DNA from: an uncultured Clostridia bacterium
Lineage (GTDB): Bacteria; Bacillota; Clostridia; Christensenellales; Borkfalkiaceae
Direction of reading: 5' to 3'
DNA length: 64,000 bases
Assembly: GCA_949878885.1 (NCBI GenBank)
Contig: CATLBN010000010.1
Span: 1 to 64,000, forward strand
Shown: one piece after another, positions 28,386 to 37,709 of the stretch
Layout of the letters: each line of letters starts with the position of its first letter
Numbering within the stretch: the first letter of the stretch is position 1
The notes under the pieces: generated by a model
What the model saw: only the letters and a program-made list of their open reading frames with translations
Database searches by the model: none
What the model was told of the DNA's origin: nothing
Position numbers and translations under genes: made by a program

Positions 28386-30161
28386 TTGAAGCGAAACGAA
28401 GTAAAAGAACGTTATAAATGGGCTATTGAAGACATTTATGCAACAGACAGCGATTGGGAAAAAGATTTTGATAAATTACAGAAATCCATTGATTTTTCCA
28501 AGTATTCCGGTAAACTCGGCAATAAAGATACGCTTTTAAAATTTTTAAATGCAGATGAAGAATTTTGCAAGCTTTTAGAACGGCTTGCCGATTATGCACA
28601 TTTACGCCACGATGAGGACGCAGATGTTGCAAAATATGCAGGATATTTTGCAAAGGTAAATTCGCTTTATGCAAAATACGCGGCGGATATAGCGTTTTAC
28701 GACCCTGAAATGGCGTCTTTGGACGAAAGTTATTTAAATTCTCTTATAGAGGACAAGCGTTTTGCCGATTATGATTATATGATAAAGCGCGTTATAGAGC
28801 GTAAACCTCACGTTTTGTCTGAAGCCGAAGAACGTCTTTTGGGAATGGCAAGCGAAGTTTTCGGAACTTTTAACGAAACTTTCGGAATGATAGACAGCCT
28901 TGATTTAAACTTGCCTGAAATTGAGTGGGAAGGAAAAACCGAAAAACTTACGCACGGGTTATACGGTATAATTTTGCACAGCAATAATCGCGAAAAGCGT
29001 AAAGAAGCTTACGATAAATATTACAAAGCATATATTTCTTTGATAAATACAATTACTTCAACCTATGTAGGAAGCGTAAAATGCGACGTTTTGCTTAGCA
29101 AAGTTTATAAATTTAATTCTTCGCTCGAATGTGCACTTTTCAACGAGGATGTAGATAAAAAAGTTTACGACAATCTTTTAAAAGCCGTAAACGATAATTT
29201 GCCCGTAATGCACAGGTATATAAGCGTAAGAAAAAAGATTTTAGGATATAAAGAACTTTATTTCAGTGATATATATGCGCCGCTAGTTGACGGTGCCGAA
29301 CTCAAACTAAGCTATGACGATGCTTACGCATACGTTATTCGAGGACTTGCTCCGTTAGGCAAAGAGTATCAGGCTTTGCTTAAAAAAGCTTATGATGAAC
29401 GCTGGATTGATGTGGAAGAAACGGAAGGAAAATCCGGCGGAGCTTACAGTGCCGGCGTTTACGGCGTGCACCCGTATGTTTTATTGAATTATAAACCTAT
29501 GATAACCGACGTGTTTACCGTTGCGCACGAAATGGGGCATTCTTTGCATACTTATTTTTCACAGAAGAATCAGCCCTACGTAAAAAGTTCGTATAAAATT
29601 TTCGTGGCCGAAGTTGCAAGTACGGTAAACGAGGTATTGCTTCTTAAATTTATGCTTTCCGAAGCAAAAGATAACAATATGCGCAAGTATCTTTTAAATT
29701 ACTATCTTGATTCAATTCGCGCAACCCTGCACAGACAAACTATGTTTGCTGAATTCGAATATGAAGCGCATTCTATGGCAGAAAGGGAAGAACCTCTTAC
29801 TAAGGAAAGTTTGTGCAAAATTTATGCCGATATCGGTAAAAAGTATTACGGTAACGATATAGAACACGATTATAACATTTCGTGCGAGTGGATGAGAATA
29901 CCGCATTTCTACCGCGCATTCTACGTTTACAAATATGCAACGGGAATTACCGCTGCTATAAATATTGCAAAACGTATTTTAACGGCAGGCAAGACCGCCG
30001 TAAAAGATTATTTCAAATTTTTATCCGGCGGCGGCTCAACCGACCCCGTTTCGCTGTTAAAGCTTGCGGGAGTGGATTTGTCCACAACCGAACCGTTTAA
30101 AGTTGCTATGAACGAATTTGAAGAAACACTTAAAGAATTTGAAAATTTAATGGGAATTTGA
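28386..30161 (+). CDS. pepF: Oligoendopeptidase F (M3 family)
   Basis: HEMGHSLHTYFS zinc motif. Confidence 0.95.
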   Translation: MKRNEVKERYKWAIEDIYATDSDWEKDFDKLQKSIDFSKYSGKLGNKDTLLKFLNADEEFCKLLERLADYAHLRHDEDADVAKYAGYFAKVNSLYAKYAADIAFYDPEMASLDESYLNSLIEDKRFADYDYMIKRVIERKPHVLSEAEERLLGMASEVFGTFNETFGMIDSLDLNLPEIEWEGKTEKLTHGLYGIILHSNNREKRKEAYDKYYKAYISLINTITSTYVGSVKCDVLLSKVYKFNSSLECALFNEDVDKKVYDNLLKAVNDNLPVMHRYISVRKKILGYKELYFSDIYAPLVDGAELKLSYDDAYAYVIRGLAPLGKEYQALLKKAYDERWIDVEETEGKSGGAYSAGVYGVHPYVLLNYKPMITDVFTVAHEMGHSLHTYFSQKNQPYVKSSYKIFVAEVASTVNEVLLLKFMLSEAKDNNMRKYLLNYYLDSIRATLHRQTMFAEFEYEAHSMAEREEPLTKESLCKIYADIGKKYYGNDIEHDYNISCEWMRIPHFYRAFYVYKYATGITAAINIAKRILTAGKTAVKDYFKFLSGGGSTDPVSLLKLAGVDLSTTEPFKVAMNEFEETLKEFENLMGI

Positions 30162-30177
30162 GGGTTTACGAAGTACT

Positions 30178-31635
30178 ATGTCTAACAAAACAAATGAAAT
30201 GCCGAATAATTTAGAGGCAGAGCAGGCGCTTTTGGGCTGTATGCTAATAGATAATGAAATTTTGGGAGATACTTTGGATTCGTTATCCAAAGATGATTTT
30301 TATCAGGAATCTCATCAATATATAATTTCGGCTATAAAGATGGTTTTTGCAGAGCGGAAGCCTTTGGATATAATTACGCTTTCGGATAAGCTTGAAAGCG
30401 ACGGTAATTTGGAAAAAGCCGGAGGGATTTCTTATATAACCGAACTTGCGCAAATAACTCCGTCTGCGGCTAATTTTAAATATTATTTAGACATAGTCAA
30501 GCGCGACTCCGTTAACAGAAGTTTAATTCGCGCGGCAAGGGACGTTGCGGAATTTTGCAAAAACAGCGACGACAGCGTAAAGAGTATTCAATTTGCAGAA
30601 GAAAAAGTTTATGCGGTTTCAAGAGTAAACGATACTTCTGCCGTTAAAGATATACGCGAAAGCGAAGGTATAGATATGGTGCTTGAAAAGTTTCAAAAAC
30701 TTGCCGAAGATAAAGACGCTTTTCGCGGAGTGGCAACGGGCTTTACGCGTCTTGACAGACTTACCAACGGATTGCAGAAATCGGATTTAATTATTGTTGC
30801 CGCCCGTCCCGGTATGGGTAAAACTTCGCTCTCTATGAATATTGTTGAAAACGCCGCAGTAAACGAAGGAAAAGTATGCGCAGTGTTTTCTTTGGAAATG
30901 CCGGAAGTGCAAATTATACAAAGACTGTTGTGTAGTACGGCAGGCGTAAGTATGTCCGATGCGCTTTCGGGTAAACTTGACAGCGCCGATTGGAAGCGCA
31001 TTGCCAAAGCAAGCGAAAAGTTAAGAAACTGCAGAATAAGCATAGACGATTCGTCGCGTGTTACGCCTGCGGAAATTCTTTCAAAATGCCGCAGAATAAA
31101 ATCGCGCAACGGCGGCAGGCTTGATTTGGTTATGATAGACTATATTCAGCTTATGTCAAGCGGTAAGCGCGGCGGGGATGAGAACAGAACGCAGGAAGTT
31201 GCGGCAATTACAAGAGAACTTAAAATTATGGCAAAGGAACTTGATGTGCCTGTAATTGCGCTGTCGCAGCTAAGGCGTATTCAATCCGGCGAACCGCAGT
31301 TGTCCGATTTGCGTGAATCCGGAGCGATAGAGCAGGACGCAGATATAGTTATGTTTATCAACCGTCCCGACGTTAACGCTACCGACGAAGATATAGCAAA
31401 GAAAAAAATAGTTAAGGGAATGGCGGATTTAATTGTTGCAAAGCACAGAAACGGCGGTTTGGACAGAATAAAACTCCGCTTTAAAGGCGAGCTTACAAAG
31501 TTTGTAAATCCCGAAATGAACGAGGAAATGGAAGCGCGTGCATCGGAACGGTTTCCCTCAAGACCTTCTGCCGACGAATTAACTCCGCTTTCGGAAGACG
31601 ACGCGCCTCCCATTGACGAAGACCCTCCGTTTTGA
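30178..31635 (+). CDS. dnaB: Replicative DNA helicase
   Basis: NLEAEQALLGCMLID, AARPGMGKTSLSMNI. Confidence 0.96.
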   Translation: MSNKTNEMPNNLEAEQALLGCMLIDNEILGDTLDSLSKDDFYQESHQYIISAIKMVFAERKPLDIITLSDKLESDGNLEKAGGISYITELAQITPSAANFKYYLDIVKRDSVNRSLIRAARDVAEFCKNSDDSVKSIQFAEEKVYAVSRVNDTSAVKDIRESEGIDMVLEKFQKLAEDKDAFRGVATGFTRLDRLTNGLQKSDLIIVAARPGMGKTSLSMNIVENAAVNEGKVCAVFSLEMPEVQIIQRLLCSTAGVSMSDALSGKLDSADWKRIAKASEKLRNCRISIDDSSRVTPAEILSKCRRIKSRNGGRLDLVMIDYIQLMSSGKRGGDENRTQEVAAITRELKIMAKELDVPVIALSQLRRIQSGEPQLSDLRESGAIEQDADIVMFINRPDVNATDEDIAKKKIVKGMADLIVAKHRNGGLDRIKLRFKGELTKFVNPEMNEEMEARASERFPSRPSADELTPLSEDDAPPIDEDPPF

Positions 31636-31644
31636 GGTTGATTT

Positions 31645-32643
31645 ATGCAAACAGAAATATTGGATATAAACGACGTTTCTTTAAAACTGTCAAAACGGAT
31701 AATTATGAACGGCGGCGCGGTTGCGTTTCCTACCGAAACGGTTTACGGCTTGGGTGCAAATGCTTTTGATAACGCCGCGGTTGAAAATATTTTTAAAATC
31801 AAGGGCAGGCCAAACGATAATCCGCTTATTGTTCACGTTCATAAAGATTACGATATATCGTCGTTGGTTTCTTATGTTCCGGATTATGCAAAAACGCGGG
31901 CGGAAAATGTTTGGCCCGGACCGCTTACAATGGTGTATAATTCCAAATGTACGGTGTCAAAAGCTGTATCTTGCGGATTGAATACGCTTGCCGTGCGTAT
32001 CCCTTCGCACCAAGGCGCGCAAAAGTTTTTAAAATATTTAAATTTACCGATAGCCGCGCCTTCTGCAAATATTTCAAAGCACGTAAGTCCTACTTCCGCA
32101 GAACACGTTTTTAACGATTTAAACGGAAAAATAGAATTGATTTTACAGGGAGGAAAATGCTGCGGCGGAATTGAAAGCACGGTTTTAGATTGCACGGGAG
32201 ATTTTCCCGTTATTTTGAGAAGCGGATTAATTACCCGCGAAATGATTGAAAAAGTTGTCGGGCGTTGCGGTTTGTATGAGTTTAAGGAAGGCTGCGCTGC
32301 CCGTTCGCCGGGAATGAAATATAAGCATTATTCTCCTAATTGCAAAACAATGCTGTTTTCTTTTAAAGATTTGAATTATGCTTTAAAAGAGTATGAAAAG
32401 CAGAAAAGGCTGGGAGAAAAGGTAAAATTACTGTGCGACGAAGCTACGGCGAAAATATGCGGCACAGCAGAATATTTGAGTCTTGGAAATACAGAAGCGG
32501 AAGCAGCTTCAAACTTATATCAAAAACTGCGCGAGGGAGAAAATTGCGCAACTTTAATAATTGCCGTTGCGCCTGAAAAGCAGGACGGCATTATGACAGG
32601 AGTAATGAATAGGCTTATAAAAGCTTGCGGAAACGAAAAATGA
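31645..32643 (+). CDS. L-threonylcarbamoyladenylate synthase (Sua5/YwlC type)
   Basis: GGAVAFPTETVYGLGANAF, KGRPNDNPLIVHV, plus Sua5 C-terminal domain. Confidence 0.93.
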   Translation: MQTEILDINDVSLKLSKRIIMNGGAVAFPTETVYGLGANAFDNAAVENIFKIKGRPNDNPLIVHVHKDYDISSLVSYVPDYAKTRAENVWPGPLTMVYNSKCTVSKAVSCGLNTLAVRIPSHQGAQKFLKYLNLPIAAPSANISKHVSPTSAEHVFNDLNGKIELILQGGKCCGGIESTVLDCTGDFPVILRSGLITREMIEKVVGRCGLYEFKEGCAARSPGMKYKHYSPNCKTMLFSFKDLNYALKEYEKQKRLGEKVKLLCDEATAKICGTAEYLSLGNTEAEAASNLYQKLREGENCATLIIAVAPEKQDGIMTGVMNRLIKACGNEK

Positions 32644-33122
32644 GCGAAAAAAAAGTTAAAAACAAGCGTAAAAAAGTGTTGTTTATATGTACCGGCAACA
32701 CGTGCCGCAGTCCTATGGCGGAAGCGCTTTTAAAAAATAAAATCAAAAAAAATAAAATACGTTGGTGGGACGTTGCCTCTTGCGGCATACACGCCGAAGT
32801 AGGAAGTTCTATAAGCGAAAATTCAAAAATTGTTTTGCAAGAGGTCGGTATTTCCGTTGAAAAATTTTCGCCGCGACAGCTTACTCAAAAACTCATTGAA
32901 ACGAGTACCATTGTAATTTGTATGACGGAAATGCAAAAAGCAATGCTTGAAGACTGCGGCAGGGTATTTAGCGTTAAAGACGTATGCGGTTACGATATTC
33001 CCGACCCGTACGGCGCAAACATTGAAACTTACAGATTAACGCGCAACGCGCTTGACTGCGCTTGCGATATTATAATAAAAAATTTTATTACACAATATAA
33101 GGACGGTAAAGAAATAAAATGA
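32625..33122 (+). CDS. Low-molecular-weight protein tyrosine/arginine phosphatase
   Basis: VLFICTGNTCRSPMAEALL, DIPDPYG. Confidence 0.92.
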   Translation: MRKRKMSEKKVKNKRKKVLFICTGNTCRSPMAEALLKNKIKKNKIRWWDVASCGIHAEVGSSISENSKIVLQEVGISVEKFSPRQLTQKLIETSTIVICMTEMQKAMLEDCGRVFSVKDVCGYDIPDPYGANIETYRLTRNALDCACDIIIKNFITQYKDGKEIK

Positions 33123-33568
33123 AAATTGCACTCGCTTGCGACCACGGCGGTCTAAATCTTAAAAGAGAAGTAAAAAAATATTTGTTGGAACACGGATATG
33201 AAGTTTCGGATTTCGGAACTGATACGTTTGATAGCTGTGATTATCCCGATTACGCATTGCCTGCGGCGGAAGCTGTTGCCGACGGAAAGTGTGAAAAAGG
33301 AATAGTTATATGTTCTACGGGCATAGGCGTATCTATAGTGGCAAATAAAGTTGCAGGCGTACGCTGTGCGCATTGCCATGATACTTATTGTGCCGAATTT
33401 ACCCGTTTACACAACAATTCCAATATGTTGGCTCTTGGAGAAAAGGTTGTAGGTGTAGGTTATGCGCTTAAAATCGTTGAAACTTTTTTGAAAACGGAGT
33501 TTGAGGGCGGAAGACACGAAAGGCGCGTAAACAAAATAACCGAAATAGAAAAAAAGTACAGTAAATAA
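33119..33568 (+). CDS. rpiB: Ribose-5-phosphate isomerase B
   Basis: MKIALACDHGGLNLKREV, GIVICSTGIGVSIVANK. Confidence 0.95.
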   Translation: MKIALACDHGGLNLKREVKKYLLEHGYEVSDFGTDTFDSCDYPDYALPAAEAVADGKCEKGIVICSTGIGVSIVANKVAGVRCAHCHDTYCAEFTRLHNNSNMLALGEKVVGVGYALKIVETFLKTEFEGGRHERRVNKITEIEKKYSK

Positions 33569-33576
33569 AAATACAG

Positions 33577-33613
33577 AAAGCGCCGCGAAGTCTTATGCTT
33601 CGCGGCGCTTTTC
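33577..33613. terminator. Bidirectional terminator between rpiB and comEC
   Basis: 14-bp perfect stem aaagcgccgcgaag/cttcgcggcgcttt. Confidence 0.8.
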
Positions 33614-35702
33614 ATATTTTTGTATGGTTAAAAAGTTTTCCCTCTTTTGCGTTAAATATAAAATCTCCGCTGTCATATACGTTGTATAGGTAACTTTTAA
33701 GGTTAAAGTAAATAGTTTTTTCGCTTTGAGCTGTTTGATTGTAATACTGCGAAATAAGTAAATCGCACTTATCTATTTTAATTTGCCTGTTTGCGCTTAC
33801 ACCTATTTTTATTCCGTTGCATTCGGCCGCAATGTTATATCCGTCTATAAATTCAAAATTAACGCCGCATACGTCAAATTTTTTAACGTAGTGTACAGTA
33901 ATATCTCTATAAGGCTGAACAGGAATATAATAATTAAATATATACAAATTTTTACATTTAACGTTAAGTTTACCGAAAGCGGAAACGCAATCGTTATCGC
34001 CTAAAATTATTATACCGAACAAATTTGATGAGTAATACTTATTTAGAGTTTGTGAAATAGAAGAATGGTTTACGTCTTCGGTTAACAGCAAAACGTTTCC
34101 TTCTGAAGATTTAAAAATAACTTCGCCGCCTGCCGGATGCGCCGAAACTATAATTTTATGTCCGCTGAAAGGTTCGTTTGCCGAATAAATTACAAATCCC
34201 GTCAATGTGCTTGCAAAAATAAACGCTGCAAGCAATTTTATTATAAAATTCAAATTAAGTTTATCGCTTAAAAACAAAATCGCCGTAAAATATATAGGAA
34301 TAAACAAACCTGAGCCAAAGCCGCTTATCAGCGCTTTTTCAAAACCGGCATTTATAAAAAATGAAATAAGGGCATCAAGCGGAGCCGTTGCAAACGGTAA
34401 AAGAAAGGGCGAAAGAGGAGTTATTGCCGCGCATAAAAGCGTGCATACAAAAAGTAAAACGAACAGTTGCGAAATTATAGGGATAACTATTATGTTTAAA
34501 ATAAAACCGGCGCCGCTTATGTATCCGAAACTTGAAAGCATTATAGGTAAAGTACCGGCTTGCGCCGATAATGAAACACTTACAGACGAAGCTATAAATT
34601 TAGGTATTTTCAATTTCTGTATGTTTTTTGCCGAATGTTTAGAAAATACGCATATTCCCATTACGGCGCAAACAGAAAGCTGAAACCCCACGGAAAAAAG
34701 ATTTAACGGATTTATAAAAAGCAAAATTATTACGGCAAAAGACAGCGCGTTTAATCCGTCGTATTTAAAATAGAATAATTTGCATATAGTCGCAACTGTG
34801 CACATAACTGCGGCGCGGACGGAAGACGGTGTAAAACCGCAAACTCCCGAATATATAAAAATAATAGAAATACAGGCTATTGCAGTAAGATATTTGTTTG
34901 CGTTTAACCGTTTGAAAACAGCATTTAAAATTGCAAAAATTATACCGATATGCAATCCTGATACTGCAAAAATATGCGCTATACCGCCGTAACGGAAGCT
35001 TTCAAGAGTACTGTTTTCTATATCTAACGTGTTGCCCGTAAGCATTGCGTAACAAACCGACGCGGTATCAAAGTCTAAATTTTCATACAGTGTACGTTTT
35101 AATGCGGCGCGTATATTGTCTAATAAATAAAGCCTGTGTTGGCTTTTTACTTCTCCGTAAACTTTGCAGCTATATTTTATATTGTTAACGGCATTGTAAT
35201 TTAGGTTTCCGTAAGCAAAAACATTGTTAAGTTCAAGTTCTGCAATAAATTCCGTCTTGTAACCTATGTCGCAAAATTCTCCGTAGTTTTTATTTAAAAC
35301 AGCCTGAACTTTGCCGTCGATTTTTATTTCGTCAACATAAACGTTATTTAAAATTATATATTCTCTGTTTTCATAAGATTTCTTTTCTTCAACCGTACCG
35401 CATATGTAAAAACGGTTATCTGCGGCAGCATCAAATTCGCAAGCGGTAAAATTAATTATATAAAACAAACCGCACAGTGCGCCCAACAAAAAGAATATTG
35501 CCGTAATTATAGTATAAATCAACGGTTTGTAGGTTTTATATGCAAAAATCAAAATTATTATCAATACGGCATATGTAGGAAGAATTGCCAAATAATAATA
35601 TAAATTTAAATCATAATATAAAAATGCTACGGCGGATAATATTCCCAAAATAATAGCACAAGCCGATATAAGCGGTAATCTTACGTTGAAAAATTTTTTC
35701 AT
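33612..35702 (-). CDS. comEC: ComEC/Rec2-family DNA uptake channel
   Basis: GGIAHIFAVSGLHIGIIFAILN, multi-TM competence domain; C-terminal domain lacks HxHxDH. Confidence 0.85.
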   Translation of the reverse strand: MKKFFNVRLPLISACAIILGILSAVAFLYYDLNLYYYLAILPTYAVLIIILIFAYKTYKPLIYTIITAIFFLLGALCGLFYIINFTACEFDAAADNRFYICGTVEEKKSYENREYIILNNVYVDEIKIDGKVQAVLNKNYGEFCDIGYKTEFIAELELNNVFAYGNLNYNAVNNIKYSCKVYGEVKSQHRLYLLDNIRAALKRTLYENLDFDTASVCYAMLTGNTLDIENSTLESFRYGGIAHIFAVSGLHIGIIFAILNAVFKRLNANKYLTAIACISIIFIYSGVCGFTPSSVRAAVMCTVATICKLFYFKYDGLNALSFAVIILLFINPLNLFSVGFQLSVCAVMGICVFSKHSAKNIQKLKIPKFIASSVSVSLSAQAGTLPIMLSSFGYISGAGFILNIIVIPIISQLFVLLFVCTLLCAAITPLSPFLLPFATAPLDALISFFINAGFEKALISGFGSGLFIPIYFTAILFLSDKLNLNFIIKLLAAFIFASTLTGFVIYSANEPFSGHKIIVSAHPAGGEVIFKSSEGNVLLLTEDVNHSSISQTLNKYYSSNLFGIIILGDNDCVSAFGKLNVKCKNLYIFNYYIPVQPYRDITVHYVKKFDVCGVNFEFIDGYNIAAECNGIKIGVSANRQIKIDKCDLLISQYYNQTAQSEKTIYFNLKSYLYNVYDSGDFIFNAKEGKLFNHTKI

Positions 35703-35834
35703 AATGCCATATTATCACAATAGCCTATATAAACAAATTTGTTTTTGTTTTAAAGTTTCATAAATCTAGTTGTTTTTTGTTGGTTTTGTTATTTTTAAAC
35801 TTAAAAAAGTTAACAATCAATAAAAGGAGATTTT

Positions 35835-37292
35835 ATGGAAAATTATGCTGTTTGGGGTAATGTAAAAAGCGAATATCCTAAGTTCAAGGGTAAAGAAAAG
35901 CGAGAAGCGGTTGTTATAGGCGGAGGTATTGCGGGTGTTTTAACGGCTTTTAAGTTATCGGAAGCAGGTAAAAAAGTTACGCTGTTGGAAGCTGACGCAT
36001 TATTTAGCGGAACAACCGGCAAAACTACTGCAAAAATAACGTATAATCAAGGTTATGTTTATTCGGAGCTATATGCCCGTTACGGCAGCGAAACCGCAAA
36101 ACTTTATTTTCAATCGCAAAAAGAAGGCATAAAGGGTTTTTTAAGCCTTATAGAAAAATATTCAATAGATTGTGATTTACAAGAAACTGCAAGTTATATT
36201 TTTACTTTCGGCAGCGATGAAAGATTAAAAAACAATTTTAAAATAATGCGTAATTTGGGCGCCGAGGTAAATATGCAATCAGGCAAAACAGATGTTTTTC
36301 CTGTAACAAACGCAATTATTGCCGAAAAGCAATATCTGTTTAATCCTATTAAATTTTTAAAAGCTTTGCCTAAAAAATTCGAGATTTATGAAAATACCCG
36401 AGTAATTAACGTAGATACCGCAAATAAAATAATTAATTGTGAAAACGGGATAATAGAGGCGCAAATTATAGTTATAGCAACGCATTTCCCTATAATTGAT
36501 TTGTACGGCGGTTATCCGTTTAAATTAAGACAGTCTTTGTCTTATACTATAGCAACTGATAAGCATATAACAGAAAACGCATATCTTGAAGATACTGACG
36601 ACGGTATATCATTTCGCCCTTATACGGACGGAACTATTATAGGCGGCTGCGACCACAGAACGGGAAGAAGCGCAGGACAGGAAAGTTTTAAAAAATTAAA
36701 AAAGCAGGCGGCTGAATTATTCGGCGTAAAAGATATAACGCATTTTTGGGCGGCGGAAGACGTTATGACTTTTGATAAAATGCCTATGGCGGGAATATAT
36801 TCAAAAAAGACAGACGGCATTTTTGTAATTACAGGTTTTAATAAGTGGGGTATGACTAATGCAATGGTTTGTTCGGACGTTGTACGCGATTGCATTTTAA
36901 AAAAGGACAACCGATATTCAAGTGTTTTTTCGCCGCAAAGGCATATAAAATACAGCGCAAACGATTTTATATCCAATGCTTTAATTAACTTTAAAGAAAT
37001 ATTTTTAGGTTATTTCAGAATAGTATTTAATCGCAAAATTCCAAAGGGCTGCGGCAAAATAGTGCGTTTTCACGGAAAAAAACGCGCCGTTTATCGCGAT
37101 GAGAATGGTGCAGTTTACATTTTGGGCACAAAGTGTCCGCATCTGCACGGCGAACTTAAATGGAATGCCGAAACTAAAACTTGGGATTGCCCTTGCCACG
37201 GGTCTCGATTCGATATTTACGGAAACCCCGTTTCGGAGCCGACTACAAAAAGCTGCAAGTATATTAAATACGAAAGTAAATGTAAGAATTAA
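35835..37292 (+). CDS. FAD-dependent oxidoreductase with C-terminal Rieske [2Fe-2S] domain
   Basis: VIGGGIAGVLTAFKLSEAGKKVTLLEA; C-terminal GTKCPHLHG...CPCHGSRFDIYG. Confidence 0.9.
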   Translation: MENYAVWGNVKSEYPKFKGKEKREAVVIGGGIAGVLTAFKLSEAGKKVTLLEADALFSGTTGKTTAKITYNQGYVYSELYARYGSETAKLYFQSQKEGIKGFLSLIEKYSIDCDLQETASYIFTFGSDERLKNNFKIMRNLGAEVNMQSGKTDVFPVTNAIIAEKQYLFNPIKFLKALPKKFEIYENTRVINVDTANKIINCENGIIEAQIIVIATHFPIIDLYGGYPFKLRQSLSYTIATDKHITENAYLEDTDDGISFRPYTDGTIIGGCDHRTGRSAGQESFKKLKKQAAELFGVKDITHFWAAEDVMTFDKMPMAGIYSKKTDGIFVITGFNKWGMTNAMVCSDVVRDCILKKDNRYSSVFSPQRHIKYSANDFISNALINFKEIFLGYFRIVFNRKIPKGCGKIVRFHGKKRAVYRDENGAVYILGTKCPHLHGELKWNAETKTWDCPCHGSRFDIYGNPVSEPTTKSCKYIKYESKCKN

Positions 37293-37360
37293 AGAAAAAT
37301 AAAATATTTACACGTTCGCTTGACAATATTTAAAAATTAAATTATAATCTTATTTGTTTT

Positions 37361-37443
37361 GCGGACGTGGCGAAATTGGCAGACGCGCAGGTTTCAGGTT
37401 CCTGTGGGCAACCGTGGGGGTTCAAATCCCTTCGTCCGCACCA
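37361..37443 (+). tRNA. tRNA-Leu (anticodon CAG)
   Basis: GCGGACG...CGTCCGC acceptor, TTCAGGT anticodon loop, long variable arm, GGTTCAAATCC T-arm, CCA encoded. Confidence 0.93.
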
Positions 37444-37470
37444 TCTTTGCAGTACGAAAAGGCTACAAAT

Positions 37471-37508
37471 AAAAAAAGCTCAAAAACATATAGTTTTTGA
37501 GCTTTTTT
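37471..37508 (+). terminator. Terminator after tRNA-Leu
   Basis: aaaaaagctcaaaaac...gtttttgagctttttt. Confidence 0.8.
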
Positions 37509-37709
37509 AGTGTTTTTATGGCAATTTTAAATAATATAGCAACTAGTATATAGGCTTTGATTCTAATATTAAAAACTGTCTGATTTTGAAAATTTAACTC
37601 AAAATATGTACACAATTGACAAAATTTTGCCAATTGTGTTGACACGTAAAAATTTTTAATGTATAATAATTGCAATGGAAACCGATTTCTATAAAATGAG
37701 GAAACATTT

